Source: Pseudomonadota bacterium (GTDB taxonomy: Bacteria; Pseudomonadota; Alphaproteobacteria; Rhizobiales; Xanthobacteraceae). From it: 64,000 nt of DNA. The notes under the pieces were generated by a model. It had not been told where the DNA came from. It saw only the letters and a program-made list of their open reading frames with translations, and did no database searches. Positions within the stretch are counted from its first letter, which is position 1, and the number at the start of each line of letters is the position of its first letter. A program made the translations under genes and the position numbers. Where the stretch lies: positions 186,001 to 250,000 of the forward strand of contig JAEYAW010000030.1 of the NCBI GenBank assembly GCA_023404675.1, read 5' to 3'. Below, in pieces: positions 1 through 8,852 of the stretch.

Positions 1-2
1 TG

Positions 3-704
3 GCCTGGACGCCGGGCGCCTCTGGCGTCACGTTCGGCCGCATGCTGCAGGACGGCATCGTCGCGAAATATCTCAACGATCACTGCGACCAGCAGAAGCT
101 GAAACTCTGTCCCTACCGGAACCAGCTTCCGGCCACCGCGGATGACTTCCTCTGGGGCAAGAGCATGTTCAACGATCTCGGCCGCTTCAACGGGCTCGGC
201 GACGAGATGGCGTTCATCGCGCGCGAGGCGCTTTTCGCCTATCCCGTATTACAGGCGGAGATGGCTGCGAAAGCCGCCGCCGAGCAGCTCGTGCTGGTCG
301 CGACAGGCGAAGGCTCGCACAACTGGATCGCCCACACCTACGGCATCTTCGAAACCTATCTCCCGGATCACGTTCCGGCGATGCGGGCTGCGCGACAGCA
401 GAAGTGGGAGTTCAATTTCGACGGCGTCAACGCCATCCATGTACCGGTGGCCTATGCCTCGATGCTGCTGCTGTTCGCCGTGATGACACTGGCCGCCATC
501 CGACGCCGGATGGACGATCTTACACTGCTGGCCGGGTGGGTCGTGCTGGCGTTGCTGGGCAACGCGATCATCTGCGGCGTGTTCTCCGGTCCGCACGACC
601 GCTACGGCGCGCGCATGGTCTGGATCGCGACGTTTGTGGTCATCATTGCCGCGATCCGCGAGGCTGGCGGCCTCATCACCGCGGCACGCCGTTCAGCGCC
701 GTGA
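3..704 (+). CDS. C-terminal part of an integral membrane protein, cut by the window edge
   Basis: The reading frame is open from the first bases of the window, so the true start lies upstream; an internal ATG at 42 is not needed as a start. The visible 233 residues begin with a soluble stretch rich in polar and aromatic residues, followed by three hydrophobic segments (about residues 150-225) separated by short Arg-rich loops, ending in a basic tail. This resembles the distal soluble-plus-membrane part of a polytopic protein, but no family motif is recognisable and no function is proposed. It is convergent with the hydrolase gene that ends at 693, and the two overlap by 12 bases at their 3' ends. 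Confidence 0.75.
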   Translation, partial: AWTPGASGVTFGRMLQDGIVAKYLNDHCDQQKLKLCPYRNQLPATADDFLWGKSMFNDLGRFNGLGDEMAFIAREALFAYPVLQAEMAAKAAAEQLVLVATGEGSHNWIAHTYGIFETYLPDHVPAMRAARQQKWEFNFDGVNAIHVPVAYASMLLLFAVMTLAAIRRRMDDLTLLAGWVVLALLGNAIICGVFSGPHDRYGARMVWIATFVVIIAAIREAGGLITAARRSAP

Positions 705-1463
705 CAGGAAGTCCAGAACGCCTTCCTTATAAACCCGATCGCCGACCGCACGCATGTGATCCCGCTCGGGGATATCGAGAACCTGCGAGCCCGCGATGAT
801 CCCGGCCAGCTCCCGCGCGGAGCCCGCGATATCGTCTTTGGTCCCGACGGCGATGAGAACCGGAGCACGGATGCTCGCGGCCTCCTCCCGGGTCATCAAA
901 CGGCGCGAACCGCGCAGGCACGCGGCGAGCGCGCGCCTGTCGGAGCGGGTCTGGTCGGCAAAGGCGCGAAAGGTCCGCCCCATCGGATCGGTGACATCGT
1001 CCAGCGTGTCGGCTTCGAGCGCCTTGGCGACAGTCTCGCCCGGCCCGCCACCGACGACGAGGCCGATGCCGAGTCCGCCGAAAATGGCCGAGCGCACCAC
1101 GGAGGAATGCTTGCTCGCGATGTAGGCGGTGATCCGCGCGCCGAGCGAGTATCCCATGATATCCGCACGCGCGATGCCGAGATGCGTCATCAGCGCGACG
1201 ACGTCGGACGCCATGATGCCGATGGAGTAGCTCTCGGAATCATAGAGTTTGGTCGATTCGCCGTGGCCGCGATTGTCGAGCGCGATCACCCGGCGCCCCG
1301 CCTTCTTCAGCTCCGAGACCCAGGTCGGATAGACCCAGTTGACGTTCTTGCTCGACGCGAAGCCATGAACAAGAACGATGGGCTCGCCCTCCCCTTCGTC
1401 GAGATAGGCGATATCCACCGCGCCATGGTGGAAGGTGGGCGTCAGCACATCGGTCGTCGGCAT
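693..1463 (-). CDS. alpha/beta-fold hydrolase
   Basis: A 256-residue soluble hydrolase of the alpha/beta fold. Visible landmarks are the oxyanion-hole region VLVHGFASS, the nucleophile elbow GYSLGA (GxSxG), a late acid in GTKDDIAG and a catalytic His in ERDHMRAVGD, so the triad looks complete. The start at 1463 (MPTTDV) is preferred over longer alternatives because GGAG sits about ten bases upstream. The substrate cannot be read from sequence; carboxylesterase or hydratase-like activity is typical of the family. It lies just downstream of, and on the same strand as, the hypothetical protein ending at 1501, so the two could be co-transcribed. Confidence 0.85.
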   Translation of the reverse strand: MPTTDVLTPTFHHGAVDIAYLDEGEGEPIVLVHGFASSKNVNWVYPTWVSELKKAGRRVIALDNRGHGESTKLYDSESYSIGIMASDVVALMTHLGIARADIMGYSLGARITAYIASKHSSVVRSAIFGGLGIGLVVGGGPGETVAKALEADTLDDVTDPMGRTFRAFADQTRSDRRALAACLRGSRRLMTREEAASIRAPVLIAVGTKDDIAGSARELAGIIAGSQVLDIPERDHMRAVGDRVYKEGVLDFLSRR

Positions 1464-1500
1464 CAGGTCAAAGGCTCCGGGAAAAGCAGCGCGCTGATTG

Positions 1501-2643
1501 TCAGGTCGACAGCCCGGCCGCAACCGGGATGGACGCATGGGAGGGTGACGCCACGCGCCGGTCTGCCTTGCGGCGGTCGAGCACGGCCTGGGTCAGACGT
1601 TCGGTCGTCGCCTTGATCCAGATCACGAAGCTGACAAGGGCCATCAGCGCGCCGAACAACCACCAGGCCAGCTGAAAGGTGCCGGCCGCCAGCAGGATCG
1701 CGCCACGGCCGAGAATCTTGAACAGCGCCCGCGTCTGCGAACCCTTCGACTCGGCGAGACGCACCGCGCGCGTAACATCCTTCGGGCTCTCGGCGATCTT
1801 GAGCGCATCGAACGTGCCGCGCACGCCAAGCTTGCCGGACAGGCGGCCGGCATCCTTGCCAAGACGCACCAGCCCGCCCGCCTTCTCCACCTTGAAGGCC
1901 GCCTTGACGGCGTCGACCGTCTGCGCCGGACGGGTCACCGAGGCGGTCGTCATCGCGTTCCGGAGCGCCGGAGCATCGACCACGCCGCGCGCCGAGCGCG
2001 CGACCCATGCCGACAATCCTTCGCCGAGCCGTCCGATCTTGCGCGCATCCTTGACCAGCGACAGCCCGGTGCGAACGGGAGCCGCGCCGCCGACAGACAC
2101 ATAGGTCGCCGCGGTCACCGCCAGGCCCGTCGCCGCAAGACCGAGGATCAGATGATCGGCCTCCTCGCCCGCGACCAGATGCTTGCCTTCGCGGATCACG
2201 TCGCGCACGTCGCCGAACACGAACAGGTCGCCCGCGACCGTGCCGGTCAGGCTCGCCGCATCGTCGGCCTGTCCGGTCACGAAGCCGGTTGCGAACCGCG
2301 TCGCGATCCGGGCCGGCGACGTCTCGGCCGCGACCGCATCGTCGACCCGCGCGGCAAGCCCATCCGGAACGGTGATGCCGTGCGCCATCGCCACGTCCAG
2401 ATAACTCCGGGCGAGATCCGCATCGTCGGCCTTGAGTGCATCGTCGATGGCGCCGGTGATGTCGGCGCTTCCGTAACCGCGCGCGATGAGGCGGCGCATC
2501 TGGATGTCGGACAGCGCGGCCGGATCGTCCTGCGCCGAAAACACCTCGGCCGCCTCGCGGGCGTGCGGCAGCGTCACCAGCAGCGCCGCCGCGCACGCCG
2601 TTCCCGCCAGACCCAGCAAAGCCACCGTCCGCAAGCCGCTCAC
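1501..2643 (-). CDS. hypothetical protein with N-terminal signal or anchor and C-terminal membrane helix
   Basis: About 380 residues with no recognised family. The preferred GTG start at 2643 follows a GAGGG ribosome site and gives an N-terminus (SGLRTVALLGLAGTACAAAL) that looks like a signal or membrane anchor; an ATG at 2676 is the alternative. The middle is Ala- and Asp-rich and probably helical. A strong hydrophobic segment with several Trp residues lies near residue 330, followed by a basic tail. The pattern suggests an envelope protein held in the inner membrane. It is divergent from the zinc-finger gene at 2971; the 327-base gap between them should hold both promoters, though none could be assigned by eye. 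Confidence 0.65.
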   Translation of the reverse strand: MSGLRTVALLGLAGTACAAALLVTLPHAREAAEVFSAQDDPAALSDIQMRRLIARGYGSADITGAIDDALKADDADLARSYLDVAMAHGITVPDGLAARVDDAVAAETSPARIATRFATGFVTGQADDAASLTGTVAGDLFVFGDVRDVIREGKHLVAGEEADHLILGLAATGLAVTAATYVSVGGAAPVRTGLSLVKDARKIGRLGEGLSAWVARSARGVVDAPALRNAMTTASVTRPAQTVDAVKAAFKVEKAGGLVRLGKDAGRLSGKLGVRGTFDALKIAESPKDVTRAVRLAESKGSQTRALFKILGRGAILLAAGTFQLAWWLFGALMALVSFVIWIKATTERLTQAVLDRRKADRRVASPSHASIPVAAGLST

Positions 2644-2970
2644 ATGTCCCTCATGCGCCCGTGCCTCGCACGACATGGTCACGTCCGGCCCGGAGCGCAA
2701 CCACTTCGGCGAAGCCGAGCCTTCCGAAACCCGGCAAATATGTCGTTTTTGCAAAGCTGCGCGCGGCGCGGCCGGAACGGAATACTACCGCGGCAGAGGG
2801 ATTGAGCCGTGTCGGAGACAGAAAGGTTTGGAATATCAGTCGATTGTGCGCAGCTCTCGACGCGCGAACGGATTGCTGGAAATCTCTCGCAGCCACAATT
2901 ATGCTAGTCGCCACGTTTCCCGGAGCCGCCCGGACGCCGCGCGGACACGGGCTGTGCAGAAGGGTGATCA

Positions 2971-3216
2971 ATGTCCGACCATGTCGTCCCCCACTTTCAC
3001 AACGATGCTGGCGTCGCGGTGATCGAGATCGGGTCCCGGGAATTCATGTGCGTCGGCGCCAATCCTCCATTCGATCACCCGCACGTCTTCCTCGACCTCG
3101 GTGACGACAACGAGATCATCTGCCCCTATTGCTCGACGCTCTATCGCTTCGCCGCCGATCTGGCGGCAGGCGCGGCGCGTCCGGCCGAATGCGTGGTGCG
3201 CGACAAAGCCGCCTGA
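2971..3216 (+). CDS. zf-CHCC zinc-finger protein
   Basis: An 81-residue protein of the zf-CHCC family, related to the zinc-binding NDUFS6/Complex I 13 kDa type subunit that is widespread in alphaproteobacteria. Candidate ligands are Cys27, His36 or His38, Cys51 and Cys54, the last two in the knuckle CPYC, with the typical context FMCVGANPPFDHPHVFLD. The ribosome site AGAAGGG precedes the ATG at suitable spacing. The monooxygenase gene begins six bases after its stop, so the pair is probably one transcript. A role in zinc handling or respiratory complex assembly is known for relatives, not shown here. Confidence 0.85.
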   Translation: MSDHVVPHFHNDAGVAVIEIGSREFMCVGANPPFDHPHVFLDLGDDNEIICPYCSTLYRFAADLAAGAARPAECVVRDKAA

Positions 3217-3222
3217 CCCCGC

Positions 3223-4398
3223 GTGACAGCCGCCGCACCAGTCCTGATCGCAGGTGCCGGCATCGGCGGACTTGTCACCGCCCTGACCCTCGCTGCCAAA
3301 GGCCTGCGGTCGATCGTCATGGAAAGGGCGGTCCAGCTCGACGAGGTCGGGGCCGGATTGCAGATTTCGCCCAATGCCAGCCGCGTGCTGGTGAATCTCG
3401 GGCTCGGCGCGAGGCTTGCGGAAAGTGCCGTGACGCCCGGCGCGGTCAGCGCCATGAGCGCCCATACCGGGCGGGAGCTTGCCCGCATTCCCCTGCAAGG
3501 ATCGCCGGAAGCCCCTTATTGGGTGATTCACCGCGCGGACCTTCAATCGGCTCTTGTGGCTGCTGCGGCAGCGCATCCGGATATCGAACTGCGCCTCGGC
3601 ACCACGGTGACCGGCTTCTCCGACGCCGGCGATAACGTGACAGCGACATGCAGGAGTGGACCCACGGCCTACGAGGAACGCGGACGCGCCCTGATCGGCG
3701 CGGACGGCGTGTGGTCGGAGATCCGGAACGGCCTGTTCCCGGAAATCACAGCGCAGTTCAGCGGGCGGATCGCCTGGCGCGGGACGATCCCGGCGGACCG
3801 GATGACTGATCGCGACCTGCGGATCCAGCTCTGGATGGGCCGCAAGGCCCATCTCGTCGTCTACCCGGTATCGGGCGGGCAGCGCTTCAACGTGGTCGCC
3901 ATCGCGGCCGACGGATGGAGCACGCCGGGGTGGGACAATGCGGCGGACGCGGCGGATCTGCATCGCCGCTTCTCCGCCGCGGGCTGGACTGCACCGGCGC
4001 GCACCATCATCGAAGCCGTGCCGGAGTGGCGGCGGTGGGCGCTTTTCACGCTGCCGGGACTGGAATCATGGAGCCGCGGCCGAGTGGCGCTGCTCGGCGA
4101 CGCGGCCCATGCCATGCTCCCCTTCGCCGCCCAGGGGGCCGCGATGGCGATCGAGGACGCGGCCATGCTCGCCGTCTGCATGGACGAGAAGCCGCACAAC
4201 GTGATCGGCGCGCTGGCGCAATACGGCCGGCTCCGGCGCGAGCGCGTGCGTCGGGTCCAGCGGCTGGCCTGTCAGAACGGGCAGATCTACCACCTCACCG
4301 GCCCGATGGCGCTGGCACGCGATCTGACGATGAAGATGATCGGCGGCCAGCGTCTGCACCAGCGGCAGAAGTGGGTTTACGACTGGAAGCCGAAATAG
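3223..4398 (+). CDS. FAD-dependent monooxygenase, UbiH/salicylate-hydroxylase type
   Basis: A 391-residue class A flavoprotein monooxygenase. The N-terminal dinucleotide-binding motif GAGIGG lies at residues 11-16, and the second FAD motif GDAAHAMLPFAAQG lies in the last third. Length and layout fit the PHBH fold of salicylate 1-monooxygenase and ubiquinone hydroxylases, which use NAD(P)H and O2 to hydroxylate an aromatic ring. The start is a GTG six bases after the zinc-finger gene, implying co-transcription. Absence of any aromatic ring-cleavage genes nearby leaves the substrate open. A role in quinone or aromatic metabolism is inference. Confidence 0.85.
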   Translation: MTAAAPVLIAGAGIGGLVTALTLAAKGLRSIVMERAVQLDEVGAGLQISPNASRVLVNLGLGARLAESAVTPGAVSAMSAHTGRELARIPLQGSPEAPYWVIHRADLQSALVAAAAAHPDIELRLGTTVTGFSDAGDNVTATCRSGPTAYEERGRALIGADGVWSEIRNGLFPEITAQFSGRIAWRGTIPADRMTDRDLRIQLWMGRKAHLVVYPVSGGQRFNVVAIAADGWSTPGWDNAADAADLHRRFSAAGWTAPARTIIEAVPEWRRWALFTLPGLESWSRGRVALLGDAAHAMLPFAAQGAAMAIEDAAMLAVCMDEKPHNVIGALAQYGRLRRERVRRVQRLACQNGQIYHLTGPMALARDLTMKMIGGQRLHQRQKWVYDWKPK

Positions 4399-4425
4399 CC
4401 CGGCGGCAGCGATAACAGCCCGCGC

Positions 4426-4821
4426 CTACCGCTTCGCCGGCGGCGGCTGGCTCTGGCCGCAGCGGTTTTCCTCGAACTTCACGTTCGCAAGATTGAGCCG
4501 GGAGCGCAGCTTCGCGTAATCCGCGCCATAGGCGGCTTCGGCAACGGCGGCTCCCGCGAAACCGGTCTCGGCTTTCTCGGCAAGTCCGCGATTGGTGGCG
4601 ATCTGGCTGGCGAGACTCTTGCGTTCCGCCGTCAGTTGCTCGCAGTTGTGATAGTCGTAGACTGCGGGATCGGCGAAGGCTGTGGGCAGATAATCGGGCG
4701 AACTCGCGCAACCGCCAAGCGACAGGCCCCCGGCGGCCATCATTGCAACAACAACCGCGCGTCGGCGGCAAGCTTCAACAAACCCGATCATCATGGCCGA
4801 TACATGCACGATCCGGCTCAT
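4426..4821 (-). CDS. putative lipoprotein
   Basis: 131 residues beginning with a long n-region containing consecutive arginines, then a hydrophobic stretch that ends in a lipobox-like LGGC near residue 38, so processing by signal peptidase II and lipid attachment are likely. The mature part is polar and helical (YHNCEQLTAERKSLASQI), ending in a Pro/Gln/Lys tail. The first ATG at 4821 has no strong ribosome site; starts at 4794 or 4743 would also keep the lipobox. No function is recognised. It lies between the monooxygenase (convergent) and the tRNA-Leu gene. Confidence 0.65.
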   Translation of the reverse strand: MSRIVHVSAMMIGFVEACRRRAVVVAMMAAGGLSLGGCASSPDYLPTAFADPAVYDYHNCEQLTAERKSLASQIATNRGLAEKAETGFAGAAVAEAAYGADYAKLRSRLNLANVKFEENRCGQSQPPPAKR

Positions 4822-4933
4822 CGTGAAAACCCCCGCAACAAAATAGCCTCAGGCCCCATCCGCCCGCCCCCGGACTCTTCGGGCGATTGGGCTGGCTCGA
4901 ACGACACGCGCGATGCTAGAAGCGCTTTTCGGC

Positions 4934-5020
4934 GCGGACGTGGCGGAATCGGTAGACGCAAGGGACTTAAAATCCCTCGACGGCAACGTCATGTGGGTTC
5001 GAGTCCCACCGCCCGCACCA
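4934..5020 (+). tRNA. tRNA-Leu (anticodon UAA)
   Basis: An 87-base class II tRNA with encoded CCA. The acceptor arms GCGGACG and CGCCCGC pair with one A-C mismatch. The D-arm contains GGCGGAATCGGTAGACGC, the anticodon arm AGGGA-CUUAAAA-UCCCU gives anticodon UAA, a variable arm CGACGGCAACGUC of leucine type follows, and the T-arm reads GTGGGTTCGAGTCCCAC. The long variable arm and the anticodon both identify it as a leucine isoacceptor. The gene sits alone between the lipoprotein and the hydroxy-acid dehydrogenase, with no integrase or duplicated 3' end next to it. Confidence 0.97.
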
Positions 5021-5069
5021 GTCAAAGAGGCCCGCATCCCGCGCCCTCCAGCCGCTCATATTCCAGGTT

Positions 5070-6164
5070 ATGCCCGCCCCTCTCGCCAAGCTCGACCAGA
5101 TCCCGCCATTCGTCAGTTCCGTCGGCGACTATGAGACGCTGGCGCGCGAGCGGGTGAGCGAAGCGTCGTGGGCCTATCTCACGGCGGGTGCGGCGGACGA
5201 GATCACGGCTCGCGAGAACTGCGCGGCCTTTGCCCGCCTGCGATTGCGGACCAGCGTGCTGCAGGATTTTTCCAGCGCGCATACCCGCGTCGACCTGTTC
5301 GGGCACACTTTCGCGCACCCGATCCTGATCGCACCCACCGCCTATCAGCAGCTCGCCCATCCCGACGGCGAACTCGCCACCGTGCTGGCGGCCGGCGCGC
5401 TTCAGGCCGGAATGGTGGTGAGCACGCAGGCCACGTTTCCCATCGAGGACATCGCCCGCGCCGCGCACGGCCCGTTGTGGTTCCAGCTGTATATCCAGCC
5501 GGATCGGGATTTCACGCGCAAGCTCGTCGCGCGCGCCGAGGCGGCCGGCTATCGCGCGCTGGTCGTCACAGCGGACGCGCCGATCAGCGGCATCCGCAAC
5601 CGCGAGCAGGCGGCCGGCTTCGCGCTGCCGCCCGGCATCGAGGCGGTGAACCTGCGCGGCATGGCCCGGCTCTCCCATGTTCAGAACGGATCGTCGCTGC
5701 TGCAAAGTCCGCTGATCGCCTCTGCTGCCACCTGGAACGACATCGCGTGGCTGCGCCAGCTCACCTCCCTGCCCGTGCTCATCAAGGGGATCATGACGCC
5801 CGAAGATGCGGCCCGGGCGATCGACGCCGGCGCGAGCGGCATCATCGTGTCCAACCATGGCGGCCGCGTGCTCGACACCCAGCCCGCGACGATCGATGTC
5901 CTTGCGGAGATCGCGGATGCCGTTGCCGAACGCATGCCGGTGCTGATGGACGGCGGCATCCGGCGCGGCACCGACGTGTTCAAGGCGCTCGCGCTCGGGG
6001 CGAGCGCCGTCATGGTCGGCCGCCCGATTATCCATGGCCTGGCGGCGGCGGGCCCGATTGGCGTCGCCCACGTGCTGCGTATCCTTCTGGCGGAATTTGA
6101 AGCGACGATGGTCCTGACCGGCTGCCCGACGCTGAAGGACATCACGCGCCACGCCATCCGCTAG
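5070..6164 (+). CDS. FMN-dependent alpha-hydroxy-acid oxidase/dehydrogenase
   Basis: A 364-residue TIM-barrel flavoenzyme of the lactate/glycolate oxidase family, which oxidises L-2-hydroxy acids to 2-keto acids using FMN. The active-site signature SNHGGR places the catalytic base at His263 and the substrate-binding Arg at Arg266; Lys239 sits in VLIKGI, and the phosphate-binding region reads DGGIRRGTDVFKALALGA. No membrane-binding insertion or cytochrome domain is visible, so a soluble oxidase-like form is favoured over the respiratory LldD form. Specificity (lactate, glycolate or other) is not resolved. The crotonase gene follows after 80 bases on the same strand. Confidence 0.9.
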   Translation: MPAPLAKLDQIPPFVSSVGDYETLARERVSEASWAYLTAGAADEITARENCAAFARLRLRTSVLQDFSSAHTRVDLFGHTFAHPILIAPTAYQQLAHPDGELATVLAAGALQAGMVVSTQATFPIEDIARAAHGPLWFQLYIQPDRDFTRKLVARAEAAGYRALVVTADAPISGIRNREQAAGFALPPGIEAVNLRGMARLSHVQNGSSLLQSPLIASAATWNDIAWLRQLTSLPVLIKGIMTPEDAARAIDAGASGIIVSNHGGRVLDTQPATIDVLAEIADAVAERMPVLMDGGIRRGTDVFKALALGASAVMVGRPIIHGLAAAGPIGVAHVLRILLAEFEATMVLTGCPTLKDITRHAIR

Positions 6165-6244
6165 CCGCTCAAGCAAGGCGCTTGCTCCCTCGCCTGCGAG
6201 CCGATACTCACGGCTCACAAGCAAAAAAGAGACGGAGACGCCCC

Positions 6245-7135
6245 ATGACCTTTGAAACCATCCTCTACGACGTGAAGGATCAGATTCTCACCATCACGCT
6301 GCACCGCCCTGAAAAATTGAACGCCTACACCGGCCAGATGCAGGAGGAACTGATTCAGGCGTTCGACGCCGCCGACAAGGATGACAACGTGCGCGCCATC
6401 ATCGTGACGGGCTCCGGCCGCGCGTTCTGCGCGGGCGCGGATCTATCGTCCGGAGCGAACACATTCGACCGCGACGCGCGGCGCGGCCCGGTGCGGCGGC
6501 TGGCGAACGGCGACGTGGACTACAGCGACCCGAAGGTGCGCGATGGCGGCGGACAGGTGACGCTGCGCATTTTCGAATGCCTGAAGCCGGTGATCGCGGC
6601 CGTCAATGGTCCGGCCGTCGGCATCGGCGCGACCATGCAGCTGGCAATGGATATCCGCATCGCATCAGAGGACGCCCGGTTCGGGTTCGTTTTTTCCCAG
6701 CGCGGAATTGTCCCCGAAGCCGCATCGAGCTGGTTTCTGCCGCGTATCGTCGGCATCTCGCAGGCTCTGGAATGGTGTTATTCGGGCCGGGTGTTTCCCG
6801 CGCAGGAAGCCCTCGCCGGCGGGCTGGTCAGCCGCGTCGTGCCGCCCGATCAGTTGCTCGCGACCGCCCGCGAACTGGCGCGCTCGTTCATCGACAAGAC
6901 CGCGCCGGTTTCGGTCGCACTCATTCGCCAGATGTTGTGGCGCATGCTGGGCGCCGATCATCCGATGGAGGCGCACAAGATCGACAGTCGCGGCATCTAC
7001 GCACGCGGGCGATCCGAGGACGTCAAGGAAGGCGTGGTTGCCTTCCTTGAAAAGCGACCCGCCAGCTTCGGCAACAAGGTGACGGCGGATATGCCGTCCT
7101 ATTTCCCGTGGTGGGACGAGCGGCCCTATAAGTAA
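6245..7135 (+). CDS. enoyl-CoA hydratase/isomerase family protein
   Basis: A 296-residue crotonase-fold enzyme. The CoA-binding oxyanion region GRAFCAGADLSS and the second oxyanion segment AAVNGPAVGIGATM are both present, followed by DIRIASEDARFGFVF, where a downstream Glu (IVPEAAS) takes the usual catalytic position. The ATG at 6245 follows GGAG at suitable spacing, so the longer in-frame extension is not used. The reaction would be hydration or isomerisation of an acyl-CoA; the substrate is undetermined. A strong hairpin lies directly after the stop. Confidence 0.88.
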   Translation: MTFETILYDVKDQILTITLHRPEKLNAYTGQMQEELIQAFDAADKDDNVRAIIVTGSGRAFCAGADLSSGANTFDRDARRGPVRRLANGDVDYSDPKVRDGGGQVTLRIFECLKPVIAAVNGPAVGIGATMQLAMDIRIASEDARFGFVFSQRGIVPEAASSWFLPRIVGISQALEWCYSGRVFPAQEALAGGLVSRVVPPDQLLATARELARSFIDKTAPVSVALIRQMLWRMLGADHPMEAHKIDSRGIYARGRSEDVKEGVVAFLEKRPASFGNKVTADMPSYFPWWDERPYK

Positions 7136-7143
7136 ATTTCTCG

Positions 7144-7171
7144 TTCTGGCCGCGAGCTCCCGCGGCCAGAA
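7144..7171. terminator. hairpin between convergent genes, probable bidirectional terminator
   Basis: An 11-bp perfect stem (TTCTGGCCGCG / CGCGGCCAGAA) with a six-base loop lies between the convergent crotonase and quinone oxidoreductase genes. T-rich sequence flanks it only weakly, so termination in both directions is likely but not certain. Confidence 0.6.
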
Positions 7172-7185
7172 CTTGCTTCCGGCTG

Positions 7186-8160
7186 TTACGTCACCAGCGC
7201 GACGCGACCGATGGCCTTGCGGTCGATCAGAAGCCGCATCGCCCGGGCGCATTCCGCCAGCGGCACGCGATGCGAGATGTTGGGTCGCACGCGCCCCTCG
7301 TTCGCCCACGCCTCCAGAGTTACCATGCGCCGCTCGCCGATCGAGGGATCGCGCCGTTGCGCCTCGCCCGCGCGCACGCCGAGCACGCTCGCGCCCTTGA
7401 TCAGCACGAGGTTGGTCTGCGCCACGCCGATGCCGCCGGTGAAACCGATCACGAGCAAGCGCGCGCCCCACGCAATGCAGCGCAGACTCTGCTCGAACAC
7501 CTCGCCGCCCACGGGGTCGAACACCACGTCCGCGCCCCGCCCGTCCGTGATCCGCTTCACAGCATCCCGGAACGGCTCGCGCGCGTACAGCACGAGGTGA
7601 TCCGCGCCGCGCCGCCGCGCCACCTCCAGCTTCTCCTCGCTGGACGCAGCGGCGATCACCGTGGCCCCGAGCACCTTGCCGATCTCGACGGCGGCGAGCC
7701 CGACGCCGCCCGCCGCGCCATGCACCAGCAAGGTCTCGCCGGGCCGGATCGCGGCGCGATCTACTAGCGCGTGATGCGCGGTGCCATGCGCGGCGAGAAA
7801 CGTCGCGCCCTCGGCATAATCGAACGCGCGCGGCAGCGGCGAAAGCTGCGAGGGGCTGGCGACGATCTCGTCGGCGAACGCGCCGTGGCGCATCTTCACG
7901 ATCACCCGGTCGCCGACCTTCACGCCACCGGCCTCTTCGCCCGCCTCGATCACGTCGCCCGCCGCCTCCATGCCCGGCGTGAACGGCAGCTCCGGCTTGA
8001 GCTGATACTCGCCGGCGACCATCAGCACGTCGGGAAAGTTCAGACCGGCGGCGCGGACCGCCACGCGCACCTGCTTTGATTCAAGCGGCGATGGCGCGAA
8101 GGTTTCCATGCGCAGCACCTCGGGCGCCCCCAGCACCCGGCAAACAACAGCCTGTGGCAT
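7186..8160 (-). CDS. NADPH:quinone oxidoreductase, zinc-independent MDR family
   Basis: A 324-residue medium-chain dehydrogenase/reductase of the quinone oxidoreductase class. It has the GroES-like N-domain with GLNFPDVLMVAGEYQ, a substrate-domain GMEAAGDVIEAG, and the Rossmann motif LVHGAAGGVGLAAVEIGK for NADPH. No catalytic or structural zinc cysteine cluster is seen. It would carry out one- or two-electron reduction of quinones or enones, or alternatively acyl-CoA reduction. The HCCA isomerase gene ends ten bases upstream, so it is probably the second gene of a minus-strand operon with that isomerase and perhaps the GST. Confidence 0.87.
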   Translation of the reverse strand: MPQAVVCRVLGAPEVLRMETFAPSPLESKQVRVAVRAAGLNFPDVLMVAGEYQLKPELPFTPGMEAAGDVIEAGEEAGGVKVGDRVIVKMRHGAFADEIVASPSQLSPLPRAFDYAEGATFLAAHGTAHHALVDRAAIRPGETLLVHGAAGGVGLAAVEIGKVLGATVIAAASSEEKLEVARRRGADHLVLYAREPFRDAVKRITDGRGADVVFDPVGGEVFEQSLRCIAWGARLLVIGFTGGIGVAQTNLVLIKGASVLGVRAGEAQRRDPSIGERRMVTLEAWANEGRVRPNISHRVPLAECARAMRLLIDRKAIGRVALVT

Positions 8161-8170
8161 CGTCCGCCTC

Positions 8171-8791
8171 TCAGGCCGCGATGCGGGCGCGCTGCAGCGC
8201 CTCGCGGATCAGCGGCAGCCGGTCGTTGCCGAAATACATATCGGTCCCGTCGAGGAAGATCGTCGGCGATCCGAACCCGCCGCGCGCGATCACCTCGTCG
8301 GTGTTGACCTTGAGCTGATCCTTGACGTCCTGCTGCGCGATGCCCGCGAAGAACGCCTGCGCATCGATGCCGGCGCGTCGGCACACCTCGGTCAGCACCT
8401 CGTCCTTCGAGATGTCCTGATCCTCGCCCCAGTAGATCTCGAAGGCGGCACGCGCGAAATCCACCATCTTCGCGTCATCCGCGATCCAGATGCAGCCGCG
8501 CATCGCCTTGACGCTGTTCACCGGAAACACCGTCGGCGGCATCTTGATCTGAAGGCCCGCCGAGCGCGCCCAGTCCCCAAGATCTTTCGTCATGTAGCGC
8601 GCCTTCGGCACGATCGGCTTCTCGCGCGACGCATACACACTCGGATTGATGCTGTTGAAAATCCCGCCGACCAGAATGGGGCGCCACGAAATGGGAACGC
8701 CGAACTCCTTCGCCAACGGCTGGATGTTGTGAAAGGCGAGATAGGTCCAGGGGCTGGAGCAATCGAAAAAGAACTCGATGGCCTGTGTCAT
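8171..8791 (-). CDS. 2-hydroxychromene-2-carboxylate isomerase family protein (DsbA-like, kappa-GST type)
   Basis: 206 residues of the thioredoxin-like kappa-GST/HCCA isomerase family. The N-terminal FFFDCSSPWTYLAF carries the conserved Ser that orients glutathione in place of a CXXC redox pair, and the C-terminal GGFGSPTIFLDG with the cis-Pro loop closes the fold. Family enzymes isomerise 2-hydroxychromene-2-carboxylate in naphthalene catabolism, but most chromosomal copies have unknown substrates. The neighbouring quinone oxidoreductase and GST suggest a glutathione-linked detoxification or degradation set; this is inference from context. Confidence 0.88.
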   Translation of the reverse strand: MTQAIEFFFDCSSPWTYLAFHNIQPLAKEFGVPISWRPILVGGIFNSINPSVYASREKPIVPKARYMTKDLGDWARSAGLQIKMPPTVFPVNSVKAMRGCIWIADDAKMVDFARAAFEIYWGEDQDISKDEVLTEVCRRAGIDAQAFFAGIAQQDVKDQLKVNTDEVIARGGFGSPTIFLDGTDMYFGNDRLPLIREALQRARIAA

Positions 8792-8852
8792 TTTTCCTCT
8801 CCGGTCGAGACACCTTGCGCGGGCATCTCTTGTCGTTTTTTACACGAAATAG

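Noticed and set aside
4934..5020. tRNA-Leu as an island attachment site
   Set aside because: No integrase is adjacent and no repeat of the tRNA 3' end was noticed; neighbouring genes look like ordinary chromosome.
6170..6187. AGCAAG/CTTGCT hairpin after the hydroxy-acid oxidase gene
   Set aside because: Only six base pairs with no T-tract; too weak to call as a terminator and close to the next gene's ribosome site.
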